NCBI GenBank assembly: GCA_015056865.1
Contig: SVFM01000002.1
Span: forward strand, 129,791-193,790
From: Lachnospiraceae bacterium
GTDB lineage: Bacteria; Bacillota; Clostridia; Lachnospirales; Lachnospiraceae
Direction: 5' to 3'
Length of the DNA stretch: 64,000 nucleotides
Positions 34,338 to 43,174 of the stretch are shown piece after piece; positions within the stretch are counted from its first letter, which is position 1, and every line of letters starts with the position of its first letter. The translations under genes and the position numbers were made by a program. Under the pieces are notes generated by a model that was given only the letters and a program-made list of their open reading frames with translations, was not told the origin of the DNA and ran no database searches.

Positions 34338-35717
34338 TCATGAAAATGCTTTCTTCTTCCATCTGCCCACACGATAGAAAATACCCGTGAGCACCGCACC
34401 CATAACCCAGGATACCAACAGGGAAATCTGGATACACTCGCTGCGGCCGTAGGGAAGCTCCGGTGTCCTGGTCAGCCAGGATATTCCGTAAGCCACCGGC
34501 ACGCGGATCAAAACTGTGGTGCAAAGAGAAATCCACATAGGCGTCACTGTATCACCGGCTCCGCGCATGACTCCGGACAGACTCTGTGTAACCGCCATGG
34601 CTATGTAACCCACCGCCAAGATCTGCATCATATAGTAGCTTTGGTTCACCAGATCCTGCGTATCAGAAAAGATTCCCATCAAAAACTTGCCAAAGAACAA
34701 AATTGCCATTGTGATGGCTGTAGAACAGGCTATCGCCATCAAGGTTCCCTGCTTGGCGCCCTGCTTCACCCGATCCAGCCTTCTGGCACCTACATTCTGC
34801 CCTGCATAGGTGGTCATCGCCATACCAAAGGAGAAGTTCGGCATCATGGCAAACCCGTCTACTCTCATAACGATAACATTGGCTGCAATAAACTGCTCGC
34901 CAAAACTGTTAGTCAGAGACTGCACCACGATCATCGCAGAGGAAAAGATCGCCTGGGTCACACCGGAGGGAAGTCCCAGCCGAACAATCTGCCCCACATA
35001 CTGCTTAGACAATTGCAGTTGCTCCCTGCCCAGATCAAACACCGCCTTCATACGCATCAGCTTAAACGCACACATAATGGAGGAAACCGCCTGAGCAATC
35101 ACGGTTGCAAGGGCAACACCGGCAACACCTATATCAAAGACTGCCACAAAAAGCACATCCAGCACAATATTGATCACAGTTGCAATGAGCAGATATACCA
35201 AGGCAGAAAAGGAATCTCCCATACCCCGCAGGATACCGCTCAAAATATTATAAAATGCCAGACCCGCTATACCCACCATCAAAATAACCAGATAGGCAGT
35301 ACAGTCATTGATGATCGTATCCGGCGTCTTGAGCAGCTTCAACATAGGCCGAACGATCAGCGGGGCTACCACCATCAGCACCAAAGATACCAGGCCTGTC
35401 AGAACAATACCGTTTCCGATGGTCTTGGACAACTCTTCCCTTGACTTGGCTCCAAAATACTGAGATACCATAATTCCAATACCGGAAGAAATTCCCACAA
35501 ACAAAACCAACAACAGATTAAACAAGGGACCTGCACTTCCTACAGCTGCCAAAGCATTATCTCCTTCATAATGTCCCACTACAATACTGTCCACCGTATT
35601 GTAAAGCTGCTGTGCAATGTTTCCGATCAGCATGGGGATGGAGAACATCAATATACTCTTCCACGGAGTCCCCACCGTCATATCTGTGGGCTCAAATAGT
35701 TTCTTAACATTTACCAT
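34338..35717 (-). CDS. MATE family multidrug/toxin efflux protein
   Basis: 459-residue 12-helix antiporter. N-terminal MTVGTPWKSILMFSIPMLIGNIAQQLYNTVDSIVVGHY and AALGNA-like SAGPLFNLLLVLFVGISSGIGIMVSQYFGA are characteristic, and the second half repeats the pattern (MRVDGFAMMPNFSFGMAMTTYAGQNVGA). Probably couples Na+ or H+ entry to export of organic cations; substrates unknown. Divergent from glutamine synthetase. Confidence 0.92.
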   Translation of the reverse strand: MVNVKKLFEPTDMTVGTPWKSILMFSIPMLIGNIAQQLYNTVDSIVVGHYEGDNALAAVGSAGPLFNLLLVLFVGISSGIGIMVSQYFGAKSREELSKTIGNGIVLTGLVSLVLMVVAPLIVRPMLKLLKTPDTIINDCTAYLVILMVGIAGLAFYNILSGILRGMGDSFSALVYLLIATVINIVLDVLFVAVFDIGVAGVALATVIAQAVSSIMCAFKLMRMKAVFDLGREQLQLSKQYVGQIVRLGLPSGVTQAIFSSAMIVVQSLTNSFGEQFIAANVIVMRVDGFAMMPNFSFGMAMTTYAGQNVGARRLDRVKQGAKQGTLMAIACSTAITMAILFFGKFLMGIFSDTQDLVNQSYYMMQILAVGYIAMAVTQSLSGVMRGAGDTVTPMWISLCTTVLIRVPVAYGISWLTRTPELPYGRSECIQISLLVSWVMGAVLTGIFYRVGRWKKKAFS

Positions 35718-35868
35718 AGCTGTCTTCTCTGGTTCCTTTCTACAGTTTTTCCTTGATTTTTCGCAAGATACGCCATAGCAAGCGCAACCAGAGTATTATA
35801 CCATCTGTATCCCTAAAAATCAATCCCTGATACTTCAAAGGTGTTGTTCACTTATGATAACGGATAAC

Positions 35869-35896
35869 TTGATATATCTTAATTTTATGTTATAAT
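35869..35896 (+). promoter_or_regulatory. Promoter of glutamine synthetase gene
   Basis: TTGATA (35869-35874), 16-base spacer, TATAAT (35891-35896), about 37 bases before the start codon. Confidence 0.8.
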
Positions 35897-35933
35897 CAAT
35901 ATCATGACAATGAACCTATGAAGGGAGACAAAG

Positions 35934-37358
35934 ATGAAAAGAACTGTAGAAGATTTCATGTCCATGATTCGTGAACATGATATCAAGATGATTGATTTTA
36001 AGATTGTGGACATCAATGGCCAATATCGCCATGTTACCATCCCTGCCGGATATTTTTCCGAAGAGACCTTGACAAACGGTATCGGTTTCGATGCCTCTAA
36101 CTACGGATACGCCGTTGTGGAAAAGAGCGATATGGTATTTATACCCGATCTGGACACTGCCATCGTAGATCCTTTCTGCGAAATCCCCACCCTGTCCGTA
36201 ACCGGTAACGCCATGATCATCGACTATCCTGCCAACCGTCCTCTGGACCAGTATCCCCGCAACATCGTGCTTGCTGCCGAGCAGTACATGCGTGACAGCG
36301 GTATTGCCGACACCATGCTGATCCTGCCCGAGTTTGAGTTCCACGTATTTGACAACGTAGGTTGGAATGTACAGCCCAACGATATCAGTCTGTACATGGA
36401 TGTGGATCAGGCATACTGGAACAGCGCCGAAGAAGGCAAGGGCCGCGTGGTTGCCCATCAGAAAGCTTACCATATAGCAAAACCCTTTGACCGTACCTAT
36501 GAATGTCGTTCTGAAATGTGTATGTTGATGGAAGAGGCGGGAATCCCCATCAAGTACCATCATCCCGAAGTAGGTGCCGCCGGTCAGTTTGAGATAGAGC
36601 CTATGCTGGGCGAAATGTCCAAGATGGCAGATGCCACCATGATGATCAAATACATTATCCACAACACAGCCCTGAAATACGGCAAGGTTGCCACCTTCAT
36701 GCCCAAGCCTGTTTACAAGGAAGCCGGCAACGGCATGCATGTGCATATGTTGCTCCTTAAAGACGGTCAGCCGGTATTCTCTGATGACGAGGGCTACTCC
36801 CACCTGAGCAAAACTGCTCATTATTTCATGGGTGGACTGTTAAAGCATATCGCTTCCCTGTGCGCACTGACCAACCCCAGCACCAACTCCTTTAAAAGAC
36901 TGGTTCCGGGCTTTGAGGCTCCTGTCACCGTGGGCTATGCTACCTCCAACCGCAGCGCTGTCATCCGTATCCCTGCATACGCAAAGACTCCTGCAGAGCG
37001 CCGCTTTGAGCTGCGCAATCCGGATGCCACCTGCAATCCTTACTTCTGCTACGCTGCTATCCTGATGGCAGGTCTGGACGGTGTCAAGAATCAGATCGAC
37101 CCTCATGAAAACGGCTGGGGGCCTTATGATGTAAACCTCTACTCTCTTCCCGAGGAAGAAAAGGCCAAACTAAAAGGTTTGCCCACCTCTCTGGAGGCTG
37201 CTTTGGACGCATTGGAGGCAGATCACGATTACCTGACCGCCGGCGGCGTATTCCCGGAGCATCTGCTGAAAAACTACATTGCACGCAAGCGCAAAGAATG
37301 CCGGGAACTTTCACAGATTCCTACCCCTGCAGAGTTCCAGCAGTATTTTAATCTGTAA
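35934..37358 (+). CDS. glnA: Glutamine synthetase, type I
   Basis: Makes glutamine from glutamate, ammonia and ATP. The 474-residue protein has the beta-grasp start (IKMIDFKIVDINGQYRHVTIP), the metal-binding catalytic domain with EFEFHVFD, HHPEVGAAGQFEIEP, the GNGMHVHMLL loop, PVTVGYATSNRSAVIRIP and RRFELRNPDATCNPYF. No adenylylation-type tyrosine motif was identified. AAGGGAG precedes the ATG. Flanked by a promoter and a strong terminator: monocistronic. Confidence 0.95.
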   Translation: MKRTVEDFMSMIREHDIKMIDFKIVDINGQYRHVTIPAGYFSEETLTNGIGFDASNYGYAVVEKSDMVFIPDLDTAIVDPFCEIPTLSVTGNAMIIDYPANRPLDQYPRNIVLAAEQYMRDSGIADTMLILPEFEFHVFDNVGWNVQPNDISLYMDVDQAYWNSAEEGKGRVVAHQKAYHIAKPFDRTYECRSEMCMLMEEAGIPIKYHHPEVGAAGQFEIEPMLGEMSKMADATMMIKYIIHNTALKYGKVATFMPKPVYKEAGNGMHVHMLLLKDGQPVFSDDEGYSHLSKTAHYFMGGLLKHIASLCALTNPSTNSFKRLVPGFEAPVTVGYATSNRSAVIRIPAYAKTPAERRFELRNPDATCNPYFCYAAILMAGLDGVKNQIDPHENGWGPYDVNLYSLPEEEKAKLKGLPTSLEAALDALEADHDYLTAGGVFPEHLLKNYIARKRKECRELSQIPTPAEFQQYFNL

Positions 37359-37382
37359 AATATTATAGAGGCACAAAATTTT

Positions 37383-37428
37383 CGGACGGGTATCAACTCA
37401 CCATGAGTCAATACCCGCCCGATTTTTT
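37383..37428 (+). terminator. Terminator of glnA (likely bidirectional)
   Basis: CGGACGGGTAT with ATACCCGCCCG forms the stem, with an inner ACTCA/TGAGT pair, followed by six T. It also lies 20 bases past the stop of the minus-strand ceramidase-like gene and can end that transcript. Confidence 0.88.
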
Positions 37429-37447
37429 CACAGTTCTTTATATCTTT

Positions 37448-38809
37448 TTAAAGCGATCTTGCAATCTCCAGGGCCTTATCTGCCATCTTATCCCCTGCAG
37501 CTGTTTCCAGCGGTGCACTGTAGATGGAAGACTCATACACATAGGGCAGGAACATCTCCGGGATTGGAATATAGCAGTAGGTCTCCAGCGTGTGAGCCAT
37601 AGACACCAACAGGTTCTTCTTGGTAGGCGAGCCTGCTTTGATCTTCTCGCCAAACTGGGAGAACACTTCACCCACCAGAGAATAGATCATGCAGTCACCG
37701 ATCTGGATCACCTGTACCGGCACATCGTACTCTGTCTTAGTGTCTGTGATGTAACGGGCGATCACACCGTTGGAGGCCAGATACTGCATGATATCACTGT
37801 AGGGATCTTCAATGGAGATCGGTCCGGGTGCTGGAGGATTTTCCCTGTTACGCACTACACTGTCCAGAAAATCCTGATCCACCACTCGCTTTTTCACCTT
37901 TACCGTATCCATCTTCACCGCAAACTCATCTGTCTGCACGGGCTCTGCCTTGGCAATGGTATACAAAAGTTCCTTGGTCAACACATCGCTGATCTCCCGG
38001 GTGGTAAGACCTGCGGGGCCCTCACCCGGTGCACAATAATCCAGATGATTGATATTGCCGCAAAATCCCTGATAAAATACGGTCACAAACTGATCCCCAA
38101 ACACTCGCTTCATCTGCTTGCCAACCAGTCCGGAATAATCCGAGCTGATCTGGCTGCCGCCCACTGTATCATGGTGTAACGCAAAGCTGGTGATGGCACC
38201 TACAGGCTTTCCCTCTTCATCCGTAAAGAAAAACACCGGCAGATCCGTATCCGGATCAGAATAAGACTTCACTGCCTCTGACTTGCAATAAAAAGGATTG
38301 GTGCGAACGGTACCGTCCTTCAGATAATATTCTCTTACGAAAGAGATTCCCTCTGCCTGACCCATACCAAAGCGCACATTCACCGGCTGCAACCGCTGAA
38401 AGGCCAGGATTACCGCATCTGCCGCCAGCAGAGCCGTTCTGTCGATAGTAGCATTGTCCAGCTCCACATTCAAAACCGGATCCTGCTCAGACAATCTGAT
38501 TCCCTTATAACCACCACCATCTTTGTACACCGGGCCACTGGTATGGGAGTGAGTAGCTGCAATCAGGATGGCATTTTCATCTATGCCGGTCTTTTCATTG
38601 ACACGCTTTCTTACCACCTCTGTCAAACCTTCGGGAAGACACATGGCATCCACTGCCAAAAATGCTGCATAGACTCCTCCCTGCTCCAAAACTGCTGCCT
38701 TGGCATACAGCTTTTCATCGATCCCATCACTCACACGAGGAATAAAATAACCAAATATAGTTGTTCCAAGGGGTGGTGTGATCTCCACCTCATAAAATCC
38801 ACATTTCAT
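37448..38809 (-). CDS. Neutral ceramidase N-domain-like hydrolase, copy 1
   Basis: 453 residues, no signal peptide. Resembles the N-terminal domain of neutral/alkaline ceramidases (PF04734): VEITPPLGTTIFGY start and the His-rich active-site stretch ATHSHTSGP (about 85-95), plus SFALHHDTVGG and FCGNINHLDY as further metal/catalytic positions. True neutral ceramidases are secreted and about 650 residues long with a C-terminal beta domain, absent here. An amidase or deacylase on another substrate is therefore as likely. AAGGA precedes the ATG. Third gene of a unit with a paralog and an oxidoreductase. Confidence 0.75.
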   Translation of the reverse strand: MKCGFYEVEITPPLGTTIFGYFIPRVSDGIDEKLYAKAAVLEQGGVYAAFLAVDAMCLPEGLTEVVRKRVNEKTGIDENAILIAATHSHTSGPVYKDGGGYKGIRLSEQDPVLNVELDNATIDRTALLAADAVILAFQRLQPVNVRFGMGQAEGISFVREYYLKDGTVRTNPFYCKSEAVKSYSDPDTDLPVFFFTDEEGKPVGAITSFALHHDTVGGSQISSDYSGLVGKQMKRVFGDQFVTVFYQGFCGNINHLDYCAPGEGPAGLTTREISDVLTKELLYTIAKAEPVQTDEFAVKMDTVKVKKRVVDQDFLDSVVRNRENPPAPGPISIEDPYSDIMQYLASNGVIARYITDTKTEYDVPVQVIQIGDCMIYSLVGEVFSQFGEKIKAGSPTKKNLLVSMAHTLETYCYIPIPEMFLPYVYESSIYSAPLETAAGDKMADKALEIARSL

Positions 38810-38860
38810 AAGCTATCCTTTCTGACGGCTGCATATCCAGTAACAACCGCCCAATACTTT

Positions 38861-40189
38861 TTAGTTTTCAATCAACTGATGCGCCAGCTCCAGTGCCTTT
38901 TCTACCATCATATCACCTGCTGCAGGCTCCAAAGTCGCGCTATACAGGGAAGCTTCATATACAGTTGGCAAAAACATTTCCTGAATGGGTATATAGGGCT
39001 TATTCTCATGGGAATGGGCACAGGAAACCAACAGATTTTTCTTGCTGGGAGATGCCGCCCGAAGCCTATCCGCAAACTGCGAGAATACCTCTCCAATAAA
39101 TGCATAGATCAAGCACTCACCCAGCTTAATCACCTGTACCGGAATATCAAACACTTCATTGGGATTTTCTCCATACATCCTTAGCAAAAACTTGGACTGC
39201 GTATATTTCATGCGATCACTGTAGGGATCTGCAATCGACATGGGTCCAGGTCCGGGAGGATTTTTCACCAACTCTCTCACACTATCTAAAAAGCCCGGTT
39301 CCAACTCTCTCTTTTTAATTTTGATGGTTTCCATCTTAACTGCCAGACTATCACCTCCGATAGGCTCCGCCTTGGAAATGGTTGCTAGCAACTCCTTCGT
39401 CAGCACATCTGCAATCTCTTGGGCAGTATGCTTAAAAGGCTCTCCACAGTAATTCAGATGATTGATATTGCCACAAAAACCCGCAAAGAACAGGGTAATA
39501 AACTGATCTCCGAAGGTGCGCTTCAGGTTCTGCGCTACATAACCGGAAAAGTCTGCACTGATCTCAGAACCGCTCACCGTGTCATGATGCAAAGCAAAGC
39601 TGGTGATCGCACCAACAGGTTTGCCTTCTGCATCCGTAAAGAAAAACGCCGGCAGATCCGTATCGGGATCGGAATAAGGCTTTACCACATCTTCCATGCA
39701 ATATCCGGGATTGGTCCGAATGGTACCGTCCTTGATGTGATATTCCCGCACAAAAGAAATTCCCTCCGCTTGGCCAATACCAAAACGGACATTTACAGGC
39801 TGCAGACGCTGATAGGCCAAAATCACCGCATCTGCCGCCAAAAGCGCAGCCATATCCATAGCCACCTGATCCAGTTCGGGATCCTGCTCCGGGGCCGTTC
39901 CCTGTTGCACCGGCATACTGGTGTGTGAATGTGTGGCGGCAATCAAGATTGCGTTCTCATCTATCCCTGTCTTTTCTACAACGCGCCTGCGTACAACCTC
40001 CGGCATTCCCTTAGGAATTCTGGTCGCGTCTACCACCAACATGGCTGCGTATCTGCCGTCCTGCTCCAGAACCGCTGCCTTTGCATATAATTTTGATTTT
40101 ACACCCTGAGCTGTTCTCTTGGTTGCATAGCCAAACATAGAACACCCCAAAGGAGGAGTAATCTCGGTTTCATAAAATCCACATCTCAT
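38861..40189 (-). CDS. Neutral ceramidase N-domain-like hydrolase, copy 2
   Basis: 442 residues, closely similar along its length to the downstream copy: VEITPP-like TEITPPLGCSMFGY, AATHSHTSMPV, SFALHHDTVSG, GFCGNINHLNY. A tandem duplication followed by divergence is evident; copy 1 has SGP and an extra glycine-rich insertion after ATHSHT where this has SMP. ATG 40189 has AAAGGTGG upstream; GTG 40201 is not needed. 79 bases after the oxidoreductase gene. Confidence 0.75.
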   Translation of the reverse strand: MRCGFYETEITPPLGCSMFGYATKRTAQGVKSKLYAKAAVLEQDGRYAAMLVVDATRIPKGMPEVVRRRVVEKTGIDENAILIAATHSHTSMPVQQGTAPEQDPELDQVAMDMAALLAADAVILAYQRLQPVNVRFGIGQAEGISFVREYHIKDGTIRTNPGYCMEDVVKPYSDPDTDLPAFFFTDAEGKPVGAITSFALHHDTVSGSEISADFSGYVAQNLKRTFGDQFITLFFAGFCGNINHLNYCGEPFKHTAQEIADVLTKELLATISKAEPIGGDSLAVKMETIKIKKRELEPGFLDSVRELVKNPPGPGPMSIADPYSDRMKYTQSKFLLRMYGENPNEVFDIPVQVIKLGECLIYAFIGEVFSQFADRLRAASPSKKNLLVSCAHSHENKPYIPIQEMFLPTVYEASLYSATLEPAAGDMMVEKALELAHQLIEN

Positions 40190-40268
40190 GCCCAAACCCA
40201 CCTTTCATATTATTATAGGTATAACATGAGGCCAAAAAGCACCATGCCTTTTGACCTCGATCCAATCA

Positions 40269-41306
40269 TTACAGATCGTATTTGATCTCCACTTTCTCAC
40301 CCTTGCGAGCAGACTCAACAATCGCTAAGCAGGCTGCAACAGTAACTGCACCCTCTTCGCCGGTACACTGAACCAGACGGCCTTCTATCACAGCGTTACA
40401 GAAGTCTGTAACCTCTCCCATGAAGTTATGATCATCGATGGGCACCTGGATCTCCATACCGATCTCCTGCTGCCATCTGTCCTTCAGATGCTCCTCATCA
40501 GAGAAGTGATCCCGGTACAGGGTTATGTAAGGAAGCTTGGAGTCAACGATCAACGTACCCTTGCTGCCGTAGATCACGGTACGCATTGTGTATTTACGCT
40601 TACAGCCGATAGAGCACATTACCTTACCGATCACATTGTTGGGGAACTTCATAACAGCAACGGTACAGTCCTCAACGGGCCAGTCTTTCAATACCTTATG
40701 GTTTGCATAAGCAAATACTTCCTGAGGATTACCGGCGATTCTGCGTAGCAGATCCACTGCATGACAGCCACCGCCAACCACGGGATGACGCTCAGGGGTT
40801 ACACGCCAGCCGCCTGCACCGCCGATGTGTGCATAATCATGTGCATACTCAGATTCTACAAAGAACAGCTCACCGATCTCACCGCTGTTTACCATTTCAA
40901 TTGCCTTGTTAAAGCAAGGAGTATAACGACCGATCTGACCTACCATCAAAAGCTTACCGGTTTCTTTCGCTGCATCGATCATTTCCTTACAATCTTCCAA
41001 ACTAAGAGCCATAGGCTTCTCACAAAGCACATGCTTGCCTGCACGAAGTGCATCCACTGTGATCTGCTTATGAACCTGATCCGGCAAAGGCAAGGTTACC
41101 GCTTCAATGTCCTCACGAGCCAACAACTCATGATAGTCCTGATAAACACTTTCGATCTTGTACTTTTCGGCCTGTTTTTTCGCCTTGTCCAGGTCTACAT
41201 CGCAGATAGCAATTGCTTCACAATTCTCTGCCAGACGGATTCCGTCCAAATGATAGGTTGAAAACCCACCGGCGCCGATGACGCCCAACTTCACTTTTCT
41301 TTGCAT
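40269..41306 (-). CDS. Gfo/Idh/MocA family NAD(P)-dependent oxidoreductase
   Basis: 345 residues. Rossmann motif LGVIGAGGFSTYHLDG, the conserved CEKPMALSLEDCKEMIDAA with catalytic Lys, and VGGGCHAVDLLRRI with the catalytic His. Acts on sugars or cyclitols. GAGGAGG is 8 bases before ATG 41306, so the longer frame to 41327 is rejected. It leads the unit with two ceramidase-like genes, suggesting catabolism of a glycosylated or amide-linked compound. Confidence 0.88.
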   Translation of the reverse strand: MQRKVKLGVIGAGGFSTYHLDGIRLAENCEAIAICDVDLDKAKKQAEKYKIESVYQDYHELLAREDIEAVTLPLPDQVHKQITVDALRAGKHVLCEKPMALSLEDCKEMIDAAKETGKLLMVGQIGRYTPCFNKAIEMVNSGEIGELFFVESEYAHDYAHIGGAGGWRVTPERHPVVGGGCHAVDLLRRIAGNPQEVFAYANHKVLKDWPVEDCTVAVMKFPNNVIGKVMCSIGCKRKYTMRTVIYGSKGTLIVDSKLPYITLYRDHFSDEEHLKDRWQQEIGMEIQVPIDDHNFMGEVTDFCNAVIEGRLVQCTGEEGAVTVAACLAIVESARKGEKVEIKYDL

Positions 41307-41806
41307 GTCATTTTCCTCCTCAACCATATAAATAGTTTCTCGGAATCTTTAAGCCAGAAAAATCAAGGCTTTCAGATTCTTTATTTATTAAAATCCCCCT
41401 TCCGATCGGAGGCGATTTTAATTGTAACCTGTTAATTCCGGCGGACATTCCGCCTTTGGTCCCAGCCCAAGAACACCTTCGAATCCTAGCGATTATATGT
41501 AGATATTAAATAAAATAACAGAGTCAATGAAACAGTTGGATATCATTGGCTCTGTGTCACATTTTAGCATCTGGCTCTTTGACTATATTAAGTTTTGAAT
41601 TCTTAAGGGATATTATAAGAGTAACTTCTTGCTTCGCTCTGCTTATCCCACATCTTTTTTCATGCTAACATAAATCATAGATTTTTTCGATATCTAAAAT
41701 TACTGTCTAGGTTAAAAAAATGATTTTTTTATTATATTGCATAACTAAACTAATATCTTTCAACAAACCCTTTCGCTCAGTTCTTTGACATAGTTAGAAA
41801 AAGCTG
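41307..41806. other. Intergenic region with orphan hairpins
   Basis: About 500 bases with no gene. It holds a palindrome AAAATC...TCCGATCGGA...GATTTT near 41390-41420 and a 13-bp stem with one G-T-type mismatch (41518-41530 with 41543-41555) followed on the minus strand by a T-rich run, i.e. terminator-like, although no minus-strand gene precedes it. The rest is AT-rich. Confidence 0.5.
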
Positions 41807-41835
41807 TTGCTTTGCCTCCTGGAAAGTGGCATAAT
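41807..41835 (+). promoter_or_regulatory. Promoter of rpiB
   Basis: TTGCTT (41807-41812), 17-base spacer, CATAAT (41830-41835) preceded by TGG (extended -10 feature). Confidence 0.6.
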
Positions 41836-41870
41836 ATATATGTATTTTAATCAGCAAATAGGAGGACTAT

Positions 41871-42317
41871 ATGAACATTGCAATTGGAAATGACCACGCT
41901 GCTGTAGAATTAAAAAATCATATAAAGAAGTATTTGGAAGAAAAAGGCCACTGTGTGATCGACTTAGGAGACAACGGTACTGCCCGTCTGGACTATCCCG
42001 TCTACGCCAAGAAGGTCGCTGATGCCGTGGTAACCGGCCAAAGCGATCTGGGTGTGTTGATCTGCGGAACCGGTATCGGTATGTCACTGGCTGCCAACAA
42101 GGTGCCCGGCATTCGTGCAGCCGTATGCTCCGAGCCTTACAGTGCCAGACTTACCCGCCAACACAACAATGCCAACATCATTGCCTTTGGCGCCAGAGTT
42201 GTAGGCCCTGCTATGGCCGAGATGATCGTGGATGAGTTCTTAAATGCTGAATTTGAAGGCGGCAGACATCAAAGAAGAATCGATATGATAACAGCGATTG
42301 AGCAGGGAAACATGTAA
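41871..42317 (+). CDS. rpiB: Ribose-5-phosphate isomerase B
   Basis: Interconverts ribulose-5-phosphate and ribose-5-phosphate (or allose-6-phosphate). 148 residues: NIAIGNDHAAVELKNHI start, catalytic Cys in LICGTGIGMSLAANK, and RQHNNANIIAFGARVVG with the substrate-binding His and Arg. GGAGG lies just before the ATG. Flanked by promoter and terminator, hence alone. Related LacAB galactose-6-phosphate isomerases share the fold. Confidence 0.93.
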   Translation: MNIAIGNDHAAVELKNHIKKYLEEKGHCVIDLGDNGTARLDYPVYAKKVADAVVTGQSDLGVLICGTGIGMSLAANKVPGIRAAVCSEPYSARLTRQHNNANIIAFGARVVGPAMAEMIVDEFLNAEFEGGRHQRRIDMITAIEQGNM

Positions 42318-42334
42318 AACACTATGCACTAATT

Positions 42335-42378
42335 AAAAAGGAACTCCCAAACAGCTTTGGTTTGGAAGTTCCTTTTTT
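42335..42378 (+). terminator. Bidirectional terminator between rpiB and the lipoprotein gene
   Basis: AAAAAGGAACT...CCAAAC / GGTTTGG...AGTTCCTTTTTT stem and loop, with A-run on one side and T-run on the other, 7 bases before the convergent lipoprotein gene stop. Confidence 0.9.
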
Positions 42379-42384
42379 CAGTTC

Positions 42385-43098
42385 TTATTCAACAACAGTC
42401 ACGGATGTGATGTGAGGGTTCACATTCTGGTACCAGTATAGAAAGCCCTCCATATCAATCTTATCGCCAACCTTCAGGTTCTTTACTGCCGCATATACAG
42501 GTGTGGTTTTGTCACAAAGATAGCTCTCCACAGTAAAGGTATAGGTCTGTCCATCCAAAGAAGCATTGAAATACAGATCGTCTCCGTCCTGACCGGAACC
42601 ATCGTAGCCGTAAAGGAACGCAGCCTCGTTGCCATCAGCGTCCTCAGAAGCCTCAACCGTCATACCCTTGAAGGATACAAACTCGTTCTGATGCTTGATC
42701 AGATCGTCTGTGCCAAGCCATGCGGTAGCATCTGCCGGCTCTGCCACATAGGTATCACCCTTCAGAATCTTAAAAGTTCCCTCCATGATCTCTACTTCGC
42801 CTTCCCACTCTTTCTTGATACCGGTTACACGGATCTTGGTGCCGGGAACCAGCTTCTCATAGTCCTTCTCGGAGCAAGCCATCTTGTACACAAAATACGC
42901 ACCGTCTTTGTCCTGCGTGTAAATGGTAGCCTCATCCTGCCACCAGGACTGTTTTGCCTGCACATAAGTGTCTACAACCACCTTGGTCTCAAGCTCTGCT
43001 GCCACATACTCATCATAGGTCATTGCCTTCTCAGAACCGCAGCCAGCCAGCGCCAAAGTCAGTACAAGTGCAGATAACATAGTTACAATCTTTTTCAT
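42385..43098 (-). CDS. Lipoprotein with OB-fold-like domains, unknown function
   Basis: 237 residues. Signal peptide MKKIVTMLSALVLTLALAGC with lipobox LALAGC, Cys20 for lipidation. The mature part looks like two OB-fold-like units (VPGTKIRVTGIKKEWEGEVEIMEGTFKIL and LKVGDKIDMEGFLYWYQNVNPHITSVTVVE), a pattern of nucleic-acid or ligand binding domains. GAGGAG precedes ATG 43098. 76 bases downstream of the solute-binding protein, so it may be read with the ABC importer. Confidence 0.72.
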   Translation of the reverse strand: MKKIVTMLSALVLTLALAGCGSEKAMTYDEYVAAELETKVVVDTYVQAKQSWWQDEATIYTQDKDGAYFVYKMACSEKDYEKLVPGTKIRVTGIKKEWEGEVEIMEGTFKILKGDTYVAEPADATAWLGTDDLIKHQNEFVSFKGMTVEASEDADGNEAAFLYGYDGSGQDGDDLYFNASLDGQTYTFTVESYLCDKTTPVYAAVKNLKVGDKIDMEGFLYWYQNVNPHITSVTVVE

Positions 43099-43174
43099 TT
43101 CTTCATTCTCCTCTTTCAAGTGAAAATATGTTGCCAAAAGCACAAAACATATTATACATCAAATTTTAAAGAAA

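Noticed and set aside
35916-36821. 301-codon minus-strand frame opposite glnA
   Set aside because: Mirror of glutamine synthetase codons; composition matches antisense reading.
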